Assembly (NCBI GenBank): GCA_905215815.1
Contig: CAJMRN010000054.1
Span: 1-13,407 of the forward strand
Reading direction: 5' to 3'
DNA: 13,407 nucleotides
DNA from: an uncultured bacterium
GTDB lineage: Bacteria; Actinomycetota; Coriobacteriia; Coriobacteriales; Coriobacteriaceae
Below are positions 7,025-13,353 of the stretch, piece by piece (positions within the stretch are counted from its first letter, which is position 1; each line of letters begins with the position of its first letter). The notes below the pieces were generated by a model. It searched no databases. It was not told the DNA's origin and worked only from the letters and a program-made list of their open reading frames with translations. A program made the position numbers and the translations under genes.

Positions 7025-7250
7025 TTCGCACGATATTGCTCTGGACCGACCGAGTTTCCGCAGCTTGCTCGCCCACAGGGGGCCGGGCGCGGCCTGCGAG
7101 ATTTATCGCGAGTTCCGCACGAGCCGAAGAGCACTTAATGTGCTCTTCGTGCGAGCAGGACTGTAGAGCAGGAAATCTCACTGGCCACGCCCGGCCCCCT
7201 GTGGGCGAGCAAGCGGACGACAAACACATCTGTCCAACAATTCGTGCGAA
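7025..7250. repeat. 226-base imperfect palindrome, MITE-like
   Basis: The core arms are perfect for 27 bp: 7063-7089 (GCTTGCTCGCCCACAGGGGG then CCGGGCG) against 7188-7214. Pairing goes on inward to 42 bp with three mismatches, reaching GAGATTT. Outward, TTCGCACGA at 7025-7033 matches TCGTGCGAA at 7242-7250, with a looser region between. At the centre, GAAGAGCAC (7126-7134) pairs with GTGCTCTTC (7140-7148) around TTAAT, and CGCAC pairs with GTGCG outside it. All pairs share one centre near 7138, so this is one unit. Because of the symmetry, both strands show short open frames with the same peptide (ACSPTGGRA); these are not taken as genes. The form is that of a small non-autonomous mobile element or a very large structured RNA. 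It lies about 30 bases upstream of the ptsH promoter candidate. Confidence 0.85.
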
Positions 7251-7281
7251 ACATAATGAAAAACAGTTTGATGTGAGTTAA

Positions 7282-7287
7282 TATAAA
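7282..7287 (+). promoter_or_regulatory. Candidate -10 box for ptsH
   Basis: TATAAA lies in an AT-rich stretch 70 bases before the ptsH start. No clear -35 box is found at 16-18 bases (the sequence there is A-rich); TTGATG at 7268 is too close. Placement is tentative. Confidence 0.4.
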
Positions 7288-7301
7288 CAACGTCGTGAAT
7301 C

Positions 7302-7348
7302 TGACTCCTGCCACATGCATGACAGGGGTTAAACACAAAAAGGAGTCA
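7302..7348 (+). promoter_or_regulatory. ptsH leader with possible anti-Shine-Dalgarno
   Basis: TGACTCCT (7302-7309) is the exact reverse complement of AGGAGTCA (7341-7348), which contains the ptsH ribosome binding site. Pairing them would hide the site. A competing local hairpin uses CCTG (7307-7310) with CAGG (7323-7326) and would free it. The two folds share bases 7307-7309 and exclude each other. This is structure seen by eye; no known riboswitch class was recognised. Confidence 0.4.
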
Positions 7349-7351
7349 ATT

Positions 7352-7615
7352 ATGGTTTCTGAGAAGGCTACCCTCGTTAATCCTCAGGGTCTGCACATGC
7401 GTCCGGCTGGTCTGTTCGCCTCCACCATGGGCAAGTACGCCTGTGACGTGACGGTCGTTACCCCCGAGAAGGAGGTCAACGGCAAGTCCCCGATGGCCCT
7501 CATGGCTGCTGGTATCCCCTGCGGTACCGAGGTCGAGGTCAAGTGCGACGGCGCTGACGAGGCCGAGGCTCTGGCTGCTGCCATCGAGCTCATCAAGAGC
7601 GGTCTTGGCGAGTAG
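7352..7615 (+). CDS. ptsH: Phosphocarrier protein HPr
   Basis: The 87-residue cytoplasmic protein has the normal HPr length. It takes phosphate from enzyme I on His15 (NPQGLHMRPAG) and passes it to the EIIA domains, here that of FruA. Ser46 is present in NGKSPMALMAAGI, the position phosphorylated by HPr kinase in Firmicutes; residue 47 is Pro where Firmicute HPr usually has Ile, so regulatory phosphorylation is uncertain. The start ATG 7352 has AAAAAGGAG with six bases of spacing; an in-frame ATG at 7295 would add 19 residues unlike HPr and was rejected. It is followed after 127 bases by ptsI. Codon use is very biased, as expected for an abundant protein. Confidence 0.97.
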   Translation: MVSEKATLVNPQGLHMRPAGLFASTMGKYACDVTVVTPEKEVNGKSPMALMAAGIPCGTEVEVKCDGADEAEALAAAIELIKSGLGE

Positions 7616-7660
7616 AACTCAAACGGGTCGCATGTTGAACAACTAAGTTCATATTTGGGG

Positions 7661-7696
7661 GCGCAGTGACCTGTTGTAAGGTAGCTGCGCTCTTTT
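7661..7696 (+). terminator. Partial terminator or attenuator between ptsH and ptsI
   Basis: GCGCAG (7661-7666) pairs with CTGCGC (7685-7690), and inside it ACCT (7669-7672) pairs with AGGT (7679-7682), with a 2x2 internal loop. TCTTTT follows. It could end part of the ptsH transcripts and so give more HPr than enzyme I. A TTGTCA (7695-7700) just after it resembles a -35 box, but its best -10 partner (TTTATC) is poor. Confidence 0.6.
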
Positions 7697-7742
7697 GTCA
7701 TGGATATGGCAAAACGCTTTATCACATGACACGGAGAGAGGA

Positions 7743-9452
7743 ATGGGAATGTATCAGGGAGTCAACGCTTCCGAGGGCATCGGTATCGGCACCGTCATGG
7801 TCGCCGTCGATCCCGACTTGACGTTTGAGCCGCACGAGGTTGCTGATTCGGCAGCAGAGAAGGAGCGCTATCAAACCGCTCTTTCGGTCTTCTGCGAGAA
7901 GACCCAGGCTCAGGCCGACCACATGAAGGAGACGGTGGGCGAGGCCGAGGCCGAGATCATGAGCGGACATATTGTCCTGGCTCAGGACCCGGGCATGACC
8001 GACGCCATCAACGCCGCCATTGACGGCGGTACCTGCGCCGAGCAGGCGCTCATGGACACCTCGACCATGTTCGAGAACATGTTCCTGTCCATGGACGACG
8101 AGATGTTCCGTCTGCGCGCGGCCGACATCGCCGACATCCGCACCGGTATTCTGGCCGAGCTGCTGGGCAAGGAGGTCGTCGACCTCTCTGTCCTGCCCGA
8201 GAACACCGTCGTTGTCGTGCACGACCTTACGCCGTCCATGACCGCCACGATCGATAAGGCCCACGTTGCCGGTATCGTCACCGAGACCGGTGGCCGCACG
8301 TCGCACTCCGCGATCATTGCGCGCGCCCTCGAGATCCCGGCTGTCCTTTCGGTTTCCAACAGCTGCACCGCGCTGCGCAACGGTATGACCGTTGTCGTCG
8401 ATGGTGGCAAGGGTATCGTTGAGGCCGATCCCGACGAGGAGACGCTCGCCGCCTACACCGCCAAGGCCGAGGCCTTCGCTGCCGAGAAGGCAGCCCTCGA
8501 GGCCTTCCGTGGCAAGCCGTCCGTGACTGCCGATGGCATCAAGAAGATCATCGCCTGCAACATCGGTAACCCCGATGACGTTCCCAACGCGCTCGATCAC
8601 GACGCCGAGGCCATCGGTCTGTTCCGCTCCGAGTTCCTGTTCATGGACTCCGCTGAGCTTCCTTCCGAGGAGGAGCAGTTCAACGCCTACCGTAAGGTCG
8701 CCAGCGCGCTCAAGGGCGCTCCGGTCATCATCCGCACGCTCGATGTGGGTGGCGACAAGGAGATTCCGTATCTGCACATGGTCAAGGAAGATAACCCCTT
8801 CATGGGCTTCCGCGCCGTGCGTTACTGCCTGGCCAATCCCGACCAGTACAAGGTCCAGCTCCGCGCTCTGCTGCGCGCTAGCGCCTTCGGTGACGTCAAG
8901 ATCATGATCCCGCTCGTCACCTGCGTCGAGGAGGTCTTGGCCGTCAAGGAGCTCGTCGAGCAGTGCAAGGCCGAGCTGACCGAAGAGGGTCGCAAGTTCA
9001 ACGAGAACATCGAGGTCGGCATCATGGTCGAGACGCCCGCCGCTTCGCTGCTCGCAGACCGTCTGGCCGAGGTCGCCGACTTCTTCTCCATCGGCACCAA
9101 CGACCTGATCGGCTACACCATGTGCGCCGACCGTGGTAACGACACCATTTCCAACCTGTACCAGGTGTACTATCCCGCCGTGCTCCGCTCGCTCAAGAAC
9201 ATCATCGAGAGCGGTGTGAAGGCCGGCATCATGGTCGGTATGTGCGGCGAGGCCGCTGCCGATCCGCTGCTCGAGCCGCTGCTGATCAGCTGGGGCCTGG
9301 AGGAGTTCTCGATGAGCGCTCCGTCTATCCTGCGCGCCCGCAAGACCATCAGCCAGTGGACCAAGGCCGAGTGCGACGAGCTTGCCGAGAAGGCGCTCGC
9401 CTGCAACACCGCCGTCGAGGTCAAGGCACTGCTCGAGTCCGCAGCTCGCTAA
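7743..9452 (+). CDS. ptsI: PTS enzyme I (phosphoenolpyruvate-protein phosphotransferase)
   Basis: The protein has 569 residues, the usual enzyme I length. It takes phosphate from PEP on a histidine and gives it to HPr. The N-terminal part (about 1-145) holds the HPr-binding helices. The active His188 lies in TETGGRTSHSAIIAR. The C-terminal PEP-binding barrel (about 255-540) has RTLDVGGDKE, FMGFRAVRY, GIMVETPAA, DFFSIGTNDLIGYT and VGMCGEAA with its conserved Cys. The start ATG 7743 follows GGAG (7733-7736) by six bases; ATG 7749, two codons on, is also possible with GAGG. The 16-codon in-frame extension back to 7695 lies in the terminator tail and was rejected. With ptsH and the fruK genes it makes a complete fructose PTS locus; being the general enzyme, it also likely serves other PTS permeases of the cell. 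Confidence 0.97.
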   Translation: MGMYQGVNASEGIGIGTVMVAVDPDLTFEPHEVADSAAEKERYQTALSVFCEKTQAQADHMKETVGEAEAEIMSGHIVLAQDPGMTDAINAAIDGGTCAEQALMDTSTMFENMFLSMDDEMFRLRAADIADIRTGILAELLGKEVVDLSVLPENTVVVVHDLTPSMTATIDKAHVAGIVTETGGRTSHSAIIARALEIPAVLSVSNSCTALRNGMTVVVDGGKGIVEADPDEETLAAYTAKAEAFAAEKAALEAFRGKPSVTADGIKKIIACNIGNPDDVPNALDHDAEAIGLFRSEFLFMDSAELPSEEEQFNAYRKVASALKGAPVIIRTLDVGGDKEIPYLHMVKEDNPFMGFRAVRYCLANPDQYKVQLRALLRASAFGDVKIMIPLVTCVEEVLAVKELVEQCKAELTEEGRKFNENIEVGIMVETPAASLLADRLAEVADFFSIGTNDLIGYTMCADRGNDTISNLYQVYYPAVLRSLKNIIESGVKAGIMVGMCGEAAADPLLEPLLISWGLEEFSMSAPSILRARKTISQWTKAECDELAEKALACNTAVEVKALLESAAR

Positions 9453-9469
9453 TTTGGTATCAGAGGTAA

Positions 9470-9499
9470 CCGCGTGGTTGGAATGGGCCGGCCACGCGG
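9470..9499 (+). promoter_or_regulatory. Intercistronic hairpin between ptsI and fruK1
   Basis: CCGCGTGG (9470-9477) pairs perfectly with CCACGCGG (9492-9499) across a 14-base loop. No U-run follows, so it is not a terminator. It may protect the 3' end of the ptsI message or guide processing between ptsI and the next gene, 74 bases after ptsI. Confidence 0.5.
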
Positions 9500-9526
9500 C
9501 CCTCACATATACAGGGGGTACTGTAA

Positions 9527-10459
9527 ATGTTCTACACGCTAACCGCTAACCCGGCTGTCGACATGACGGTTTCGAGCTCTCCGCTCGAGCCTGACGAGAA
9601 CGTCCGCACCGGCTCGGCCAGCTACACGGCTAACGGCAAGGGCCTCGACGTGTCCTTCGCCTTTAAGAAGATGGGTGTCGACACCGTCGCTCTCGGCTTC
9701 TTCGCCGGCTTCACGGGCAAGTTCATCGTCGAGGAGGTCATGAACCTGGGCTGCCTGTGCCGCCCGGTCTGGACCGACGGCATCACGCGTATCAACACCT
9801 ACGTCAACGATGGCCAGCACGAGTACGGCATCCTTAATCCCGGCGCCCCGATCACGCCGGAGCATCAGAAGGAGCTCTACGACATCCTGGACACCGCGGG
9901 CGACCTTGAGTGCCTGATCGTCTCTGGCTCCGTGCCTCCCAAAGCTACGCCCGACTTCCTGGCTCAGGTCATGGAGCACGCTCAGGCCCGTGGCGCCGAC
10001 GTTGTCCTAGACCTGTCCTCCGATAAGCTCAAGGAGCTCGCTCACAAGAAGCCGCTGCTCATCAAGCCGAACCATCACGAGATGCAGGCCATCTTCGGCG
10101 TGCCGGTCGACACCGACGACGAGGTTCGCGTTGCCATGAAGATGGCTCACGACGCCGGCGTTCAGAACGTGCTGCTCACCCGTGGTAGCCGCGGCGACGC
10201 TTACTTCTCCAACGGCGAGGACATCTGGTACGCCAAGCGTGAGTTCAACATCAAGCTGGTCTCTTCCGTCTGCGCCGGCGACTGCACCCTCGCCGCGTTC
10301 CTGCACAAGTGGTACAGGAATCGCGACAACGTCGAGGAGGCCATGAAGCTCGCTATGGCCACCGGCGCTAACGTTGCCGAGTCCGTGGGCATTGGCGACT
10401 TCGGTCACGTCGATGAGTACAGCAAGCGCGTTGCTGTCCGCAAGCTCGACCGCAAGTAA
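9527..10459 (+). CDS. fruK: 1-phosphofructokinase-like PfkB sugar kinase, copy 1
   Basis: The protein has 310 residues of the PfkB (ribokinase-like) family, closest to 1-phosphofructokinase, which makes fructose 1,6-bisphosphate from fructose 1-phosphate and ATP. Family marks are TLTANPAVD at the N terminus (substrate-binding Asp12), GKGLD at 37-41, VWTDGITRIN, LIVSGSVPP, LLIKPNHHE and CAGDC at 249-253 with the catalytic Asp252. Several signatures are off: Asp41 replaces the usual Asn of GKGxN, GSRGDA (220-225) replaces GGDGA with one residue inserted, and CAGDC replaces GAGDS. The Asp base is kept, so the enzyme may be active, perhaps on another sugar phosphate such as tagatose 6-phosphate. 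AGGGGG (9513-9518) is the ribosome binding site and lies in the loop of a 5-bp hairpin (TACAG/CTGTA, 9510-9525). Codon bias is strong, like ptsI upstream. Roughly half its residues match the next gene. Confidence 0.88.
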   Translation: MFYTLTANPAVDMTVSSSPLEPDENVRTGSASYTANGKGLDVSFAFKKMGVDTVALGFFAGFTGKFIVEEVMNLGCLCRPVWTDGITRINTYVNDGQHEYGILNPGAPITPEHQKELYDILDTAGDLECLIVSGSVPPKATPDFLAQVMEHAQARGADVVLDLSSDKLKELAHKKPLLIKPNHHEMQAIFGVPVDTDDEVRVAMKMAHDAGVQNVLLTRGSRGDAYFSNGEDIWYAKREFNIKLVSSVCAGDCTLAAFLHKWYRNRDNVEEAMKLAMATGANVAESVGIGDFGHVDEYSKRVAVRKLDRK

Positions 10460-10485
10460 GCGAAACACGACATATTCGTGGTTCT

Positions 10486-10519
10486 ATGGCGCCCCGATTT
10501 TGGCCGGGGCGCCATTTTT
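10486..10519 (+). terminator. Intrinsic terminator after fruK1
   Basis: A perfect 11-bp stem ATGGCGCCCCG (10486-10496) against 10505-10515 has an eight-base loop and runs into TTTTT. It closes the ptsH-ptsI-fruK1 unit and separates it from the second fruK gene. Confidence 0.93.
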
Positions 10520-10525
10520 GTATAT

Positions 10526-10555
10526 TGTGGGCGAGCAACAGTACAAACGCATCTG
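10526..10555. repeat. Probable decayed end of the 7025-7250 palindrome
   Basis: TGTGGGCGAGCAA at 10526-10538 is identical to 7200-7212. ACAAACGCATCTG at 10543-10555 matches 7220-7232 at 12 of 13 bases, in the same order and with three fewer bases between. This is the right shoulder of the 226-base palindrome. The remainder of that element is missing. CGAGCAA here (10532-10538) also pairs with TTGCTCG at 10562-10568. Confidence 0.6.
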
Positions 10556-10638
10556 AGCTATTTGCTCGTCATCCTGTCGCCCTGCACGCGTTCTACACCG
10601 TTTGCCGAGTTGCTATGGTCTTTTCCTGAAGCGTGGAA

Positions 10639-10644
10639 TATACT
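10639..10644 (+). promoter_or_regulatory. Candidate -10 box for fruK2
   Basis: TATACT lies 35 bases before the fruK2 start and after the fruK1 terminator. The -35 region (TGGTCT at 17 bases) is poor. It suggests separate transcription of the second kinase gene. Confidence 0.45.
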
Positions 10645-10678
10645 TTCATCAACACGTTGCCTTGTGAAAGGAACATTC

Positions 10679-11611
10679 ATGATTTACACGCTCACTGCAA
10701 ATCCGGCCATTGACTACAACATTGCCTGCGACGGTCTTTCCGCAAACACCGTCACCCGCACTCGTAACGCGGTCTATACGCCCAACGGCAAGGGCCTCAA
10801 CGTCTCGTTTACCCTCAATCACTATGGCGTCGACACCACGATCCTGGGCTTTTTTGCCGGCTTCTCGGGCGAGTTTATCGTCAAGGGCGCCGAGGCCCTG
10901 GGCGTGCCCGTCAAGCCCGTGTGGACCGACGGCATCACGCGCGTCAACGTTTTCCTCAACGCCGGTCCCGACACCGAGTACAACATGGTCAACGCGGGTG
11001 CCGCCATCAATGCGGCCAACGAGCAGGAGATGTTTGAGCTCATCGATTCGCTCGACGATATGACCTGCCTGGTCATTAGCGGCTCGCTGCCCCCCAACAC
11101 CTCTGAGGGTTTCCTGGCCGAGGTCCTGCGCCGTGTTAAGGCAAAGGGTGCCGAGTTCGTGCTCGATATCTCGAGCCATCAGCTGGCCGACCTCATTGCC
11201 ATGGAGCCGTTGCTCATTAAGCCCAACGACGACGAGCTGCTCGACATCTTTGGCATTAAGGTGAGTGGTGGCGACGACGAGTCCGTTAAGGGCGCGATGG
11301 CCGAGCTGCACGCCAAGGGCGCCAAGAACGTTCTGCTGACCCTTGGTGGCGACGGCGCGTACTTCTCCAACGGCGAGCATATCTGGTTTGCCAACCGCAC
11401 CTTTGAGGTCAAGCTGCTGTCGACGGTCTGCGCCGGCGATTCCTCGCTTGCCGCCTTCCTGTCTGTGTGGCACGACGCTCCCGAGCGCGTCGAGGACGCA
11501 CTGCGCCTCTCGATGGCTACCGGCGCCAATGTGGTTGAGTGTCCTGGTTTGGGCGATTTTGCCAAGGTGGACGAATATAAGAAGCACATCGAGGTTCGCC
11601 AGGTCTGCTAA
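10679..11611 (+). CDS. fruK: 1-phosphofructokinase, PfkB family, copy 2
   Basis: The protein has 310 residues, the same length as copy 1, and is the more orthodox of the two. It has TLTANPAID with Asp12, GKGLN at 37-41, VWTDGITRVN, LVISGSLPP, LLIKPNDDE, GGDGA at about 223-227 and CAGDS at 251-255 with the catalytic Asp254. The only signature oddity is Cys for the first Gly of GAGDS, shared with copy 1. It should phosphorylate fructose 1-phosphate to fructose 1,6-bisphosphate, completing the pathway begun by FruA; tagatose 6-phosphate kinase is the main alternative in this subfamily. The start ATG 10679 follows AAAGGA by six bases; the in-frame extension upstream to 10478 crosses a terminator and was rejected. 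It has its own promoter candidate and its own terminator. Codon bias is weaker than in copy 1, hinting at lower expression. Confidence 0.92.
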   Translation: MIYTLTANPAIDYNIACDGLSANTVTRTRNAVYTPNGKGLNVSFTLNHYGVDTTILGFFAGFSGEFIVKGAEALGVPVKPVWTDGITRVNVFLNAGPDTEYNMVNAGAAINAANEQEMFELIDSLDDMTCLVISGSLPPNTSEGFLAEVLRRVKAKGAEFVLDISSHQLADLIAMEPLLIKPNDDELLDIFGIKVSGGDDESVKGAMAELHAKGAKNVLLTLGGDGAYFSNGEHIWFANRTFEVKLLSTVCAGDSSLAAFLSVWHDAPERVEDALRLSMATGANVVECPGLGDFAKVDEYKKHIEVRQVC

Positions 11612-11633
11612 CAGCATCGATATATCGTTGCCG

Positions 11634-11669
11634 AACACCCGCTTTGGATTCCCAAGGCGGGTGTTTTTT
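11634..11669 (+). terminator. Intrinsic terminator after fruK2
   Basis: A 14-bp stem (AACACCCGCTTTGG at 11634-11647 against 11652-11665), with one U-G pair and the loop ATTC, ends in six T's (11664-11669). It lies 23 bases after the stop. Confidence 0.94.
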
Positions 11670-11749
11670 CGCGCTGTCCACATGAGGCACATACTGTCCC
11701 GTTCGTTCGAATTGACGATACGATTGCATGTGCGCGCATGCTCGTTTCT

Positions 11750-11758
11750 TGCTAGACT
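11750..11758 (+). promoter_or_regulatory. Candidate extended -10 promoter of cca
   Basis: TGCTAGACT is an extended -10 (TG, one base, then TAGACT) 48 bases before the cca start. The -35 area is poor, as is common with extended -10 promoters. A TTGACG at 11712 has no -10 at the right distance. Confidence 0.4.
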
Positions 11759-11805
11759 TCTTGAGAACCATCGATGAACGCTCGCACGCGTAGGAGGCCA
11801 TAGGT

Positions 11806-13200
11806 ATGTGCAATGTTTCGCTCAACGGTACGCAGCCCTCAGGCGCCTCCCTGCGTGTGCTACATGCGCTTGAGGCAGCCGGTCTTGAGGCCTGGTTCGT
11901 GGGCGGTTGGGTACGTGACGCCCTGTTGGGACGTCCCAGCCACGATGTCGATATGTGCTGCAGCGGCCTGTGGCAGGAGTCTAAGGCGGCGCTCGAGGCC
12001 GCCGGCATTGCGGTAGTTGAGTCGGGCATTAAATTTGGCGGCATTACTGCCATTTGCGATGGCGAGCGCATTGAGGTCACGACGTATCGCCTGGACGGCT
12101 TTTACACTGATGGTCGCCATCCCCAGAGTGTGGAGCGTGCGGCGTCGCTTGAGGACGATCTGGCACGACGTGACTTTACCGTTAACGCCATGGCTTGGCA
12201 TCCCCAGCGCGGTCTTGTCGACCGTTACGACGGCCAGGGCGACCTGGAGCGTAAGCTGATCCGTGCCGTCGGAGATCCCAAGCGTCGCTTTAATGAGGAT
12301 GCGCTTCGCATGTTACGCGCCGTGCGTTTTGCCTGCCGCCTGGATTTTATGATCGAGCCTAAGACCAAACAGGCGCTTGCCGAATGCTCACCGCTGCTCG
12401 ATGCCGTGGCACGCGAGCGCATGGGCATTGAGCTCGAAGGCATTCTTTCGACCGGTCATGGGGGAGACGCGATGCTGCGCTACCCCGAGCTTATTTGTGC
12501 CGCGGTGCCCGAGCTTTCGCCGGCTCGTGGGTTTGACCAGCGCAGCGTCTACCATGCCTTTAATGTCTACGAGCATATCGCTCGCGTGTTGACGGTGGCG
12601 GGGGAGCTGGCACTGTGTGACGGCGTCGCGCCTTCGTCGAGTTTAATGTGGGCAGCGTTTTTGCATGACGTCTCCAAGCCCGATTGCTTTACGGTCGACC
12701 ACGCGGGCAGCGGTCACTTTTACGGTCATCCCGAGCTTGGTGCCAAGAAGGCGCGCGCCATTATGGATCGTCTGGCGCTTTCGCACGATTTGGTTCGCGA
12801 TGTGTGTCTGCTTATCAAGTATCACGATAAGCCGTTGCGCCCCGAGCGTTCCTGTTTGCTCAATATGATGCGCTTGCTTTCGGGCGAGGGCGTCGACACG
12901 CCGCGTTTGATTGATGAGCTTATGGACCTTAAACGTGCCGATACGCTGGGTAAGGCGCCGTCGTGCTTCTATTACGTCGAGACGATCGAGGAGATGCGCT
13001 CACTCGCCCACGGACTGCTTGAGGCGGGGGAGCCCTATACGCTCAAGATGCTTGCCATCAACGGCGGCGATTTGATTCGCGCCGGCGTCAAACCGGGGCC
13101 GGAATTGGGACAGTTTCTCAATGCCGCCCTCGACGCTGTGATCGAGGATAACGTCCCCAACGAGCGCGAAGCCCTTCTGGCCCATCTGCACCTGGTATAA
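11806..13200 (+). CDS. cca: CCA tRNA nucleotidyltransferase with HD domain
   Basis: The protein has 464 residues and adds or repairs the 3' CCA end of tRNAs from CTP and ATP without a nucleic acid template. The N-terminal class II nucleotidyltransferase head has GGWVRD (33-38), the metal-binding DVD (Asp47, Asp49), RRDFTVNAMA, and the base-selecting stretch RFNEDALRMLRAVRFA. A C-terminal HD domain follows, with FLHDVSKP (His287, Asp288) and GHPELGAKKA, as in many actinobacterial and proteobacterial members; HD domains of this type can have phosphohydrolase activity. The start ATG 11806 follows TAGGAGG (11791-11797) by eight bases. The gene is single, between the fruK2 terminator and a tRNA gene. 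Whether it adds the whole CCA or only A (some bacteria split the task) cannot be told from the sequence. Confidence 0.94.
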   Translation: MCNVSLNGTQPSGASLRVLHALEAAGLEAWFVGGWVRDALLGRPSHDVDMCCSGLWQESKAALEAAGIAVVESGIKFGGITAICDGERIEVTTYRLDGFYTDGRHPQSVERAASLEDDLARRDFTVNAMAWHPQRGLVDRYDGQGDLERKLIRAVGDPKRRFNEDALRMLRAVRFACRLDFMIEPKTKQALAECSPLLDAVARERMGIELEGILSTGHGGDAMLRYPELICAAVPELSPARGFDQRSVYHAFNVYEHIARVLTVAGELALCDGVAPSSSLMWAAFLHDVSKPDCFTVDHAGSGHFYGHPELGAKKARAIMDRLALSHDLVRDVCLLIKYHDKPLRPERSCLLNMMRLLSGEGVDTPRLIDELMDLKRADTLGKAPSCFYYVETIEEMRSLAHGLLEAGEPYTLKMLAINGGDLIRAGVKPGPELGQFLNAALDAVIEDNVPNEREALLAHLHLV

Positions 13201-13257
13201 ACATCCTTCGGTTCGTCCCAAATGATCTACTTAGTTGACCTGCGTGTTCCATAACCT

Positions 13258-13273
13258 CCCGACAAAATTCGGG
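13258..13273 (+). terminator. Weak hairpin after cca, possible terminator
   Basis: CCCGA (13258-13262) pairs with TCGGG (13269-13273) around CAAAAT, 58 bases past the cca stop. The following sequence is CAATTT rather than a clean T-run, so termination here would be inefficient. Confidence 0.3.
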
Positions 13274-13290
13274 CAATTTGGAATTTCTTC

Positions 13291-13319
13291 TTGCGCTCGC
13301 GTTTTTTGTCCCGTAATAT
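13291..13319 (+). promoter_or_regulatory. Promoter of the tRNA-Glu gene
   Basis: TTGCGC (13291-13296) and TAATAT (13314-13319) are separated by exactly 17 bases, with a T-rich spacer. Transcription would begin near 13326, about 28 bases before the mature tRNA. Confidence 0.6.
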
Positions 13320-13353
13320 ATTTCTTCGCAGCACGGCAGTGCAGATGTCATGT

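Noticed and set aside
6945..7281. Short open frames on both strands inside the 226-base palindrome, with matching peptides
   Set aside because: The similar peptides come from the DNA symmetry itself. No ribosome binding site or family match supports translation.
7722..9506. A 594-codon open frame on the minus strand opposite ptsI
   Set aside because: The same codon-bias effect; its product is low-complexity and the plus-strand gene is clear.
10478..10678. An N-terminal extension of fruK2 by 67 codons
   Set aside because: It would begin inside the fruK1 terminator and precede the promoter candidate; the internal ATG 10679 has a good ribosome binding site and matches copy 1 exactly at the N terminus.
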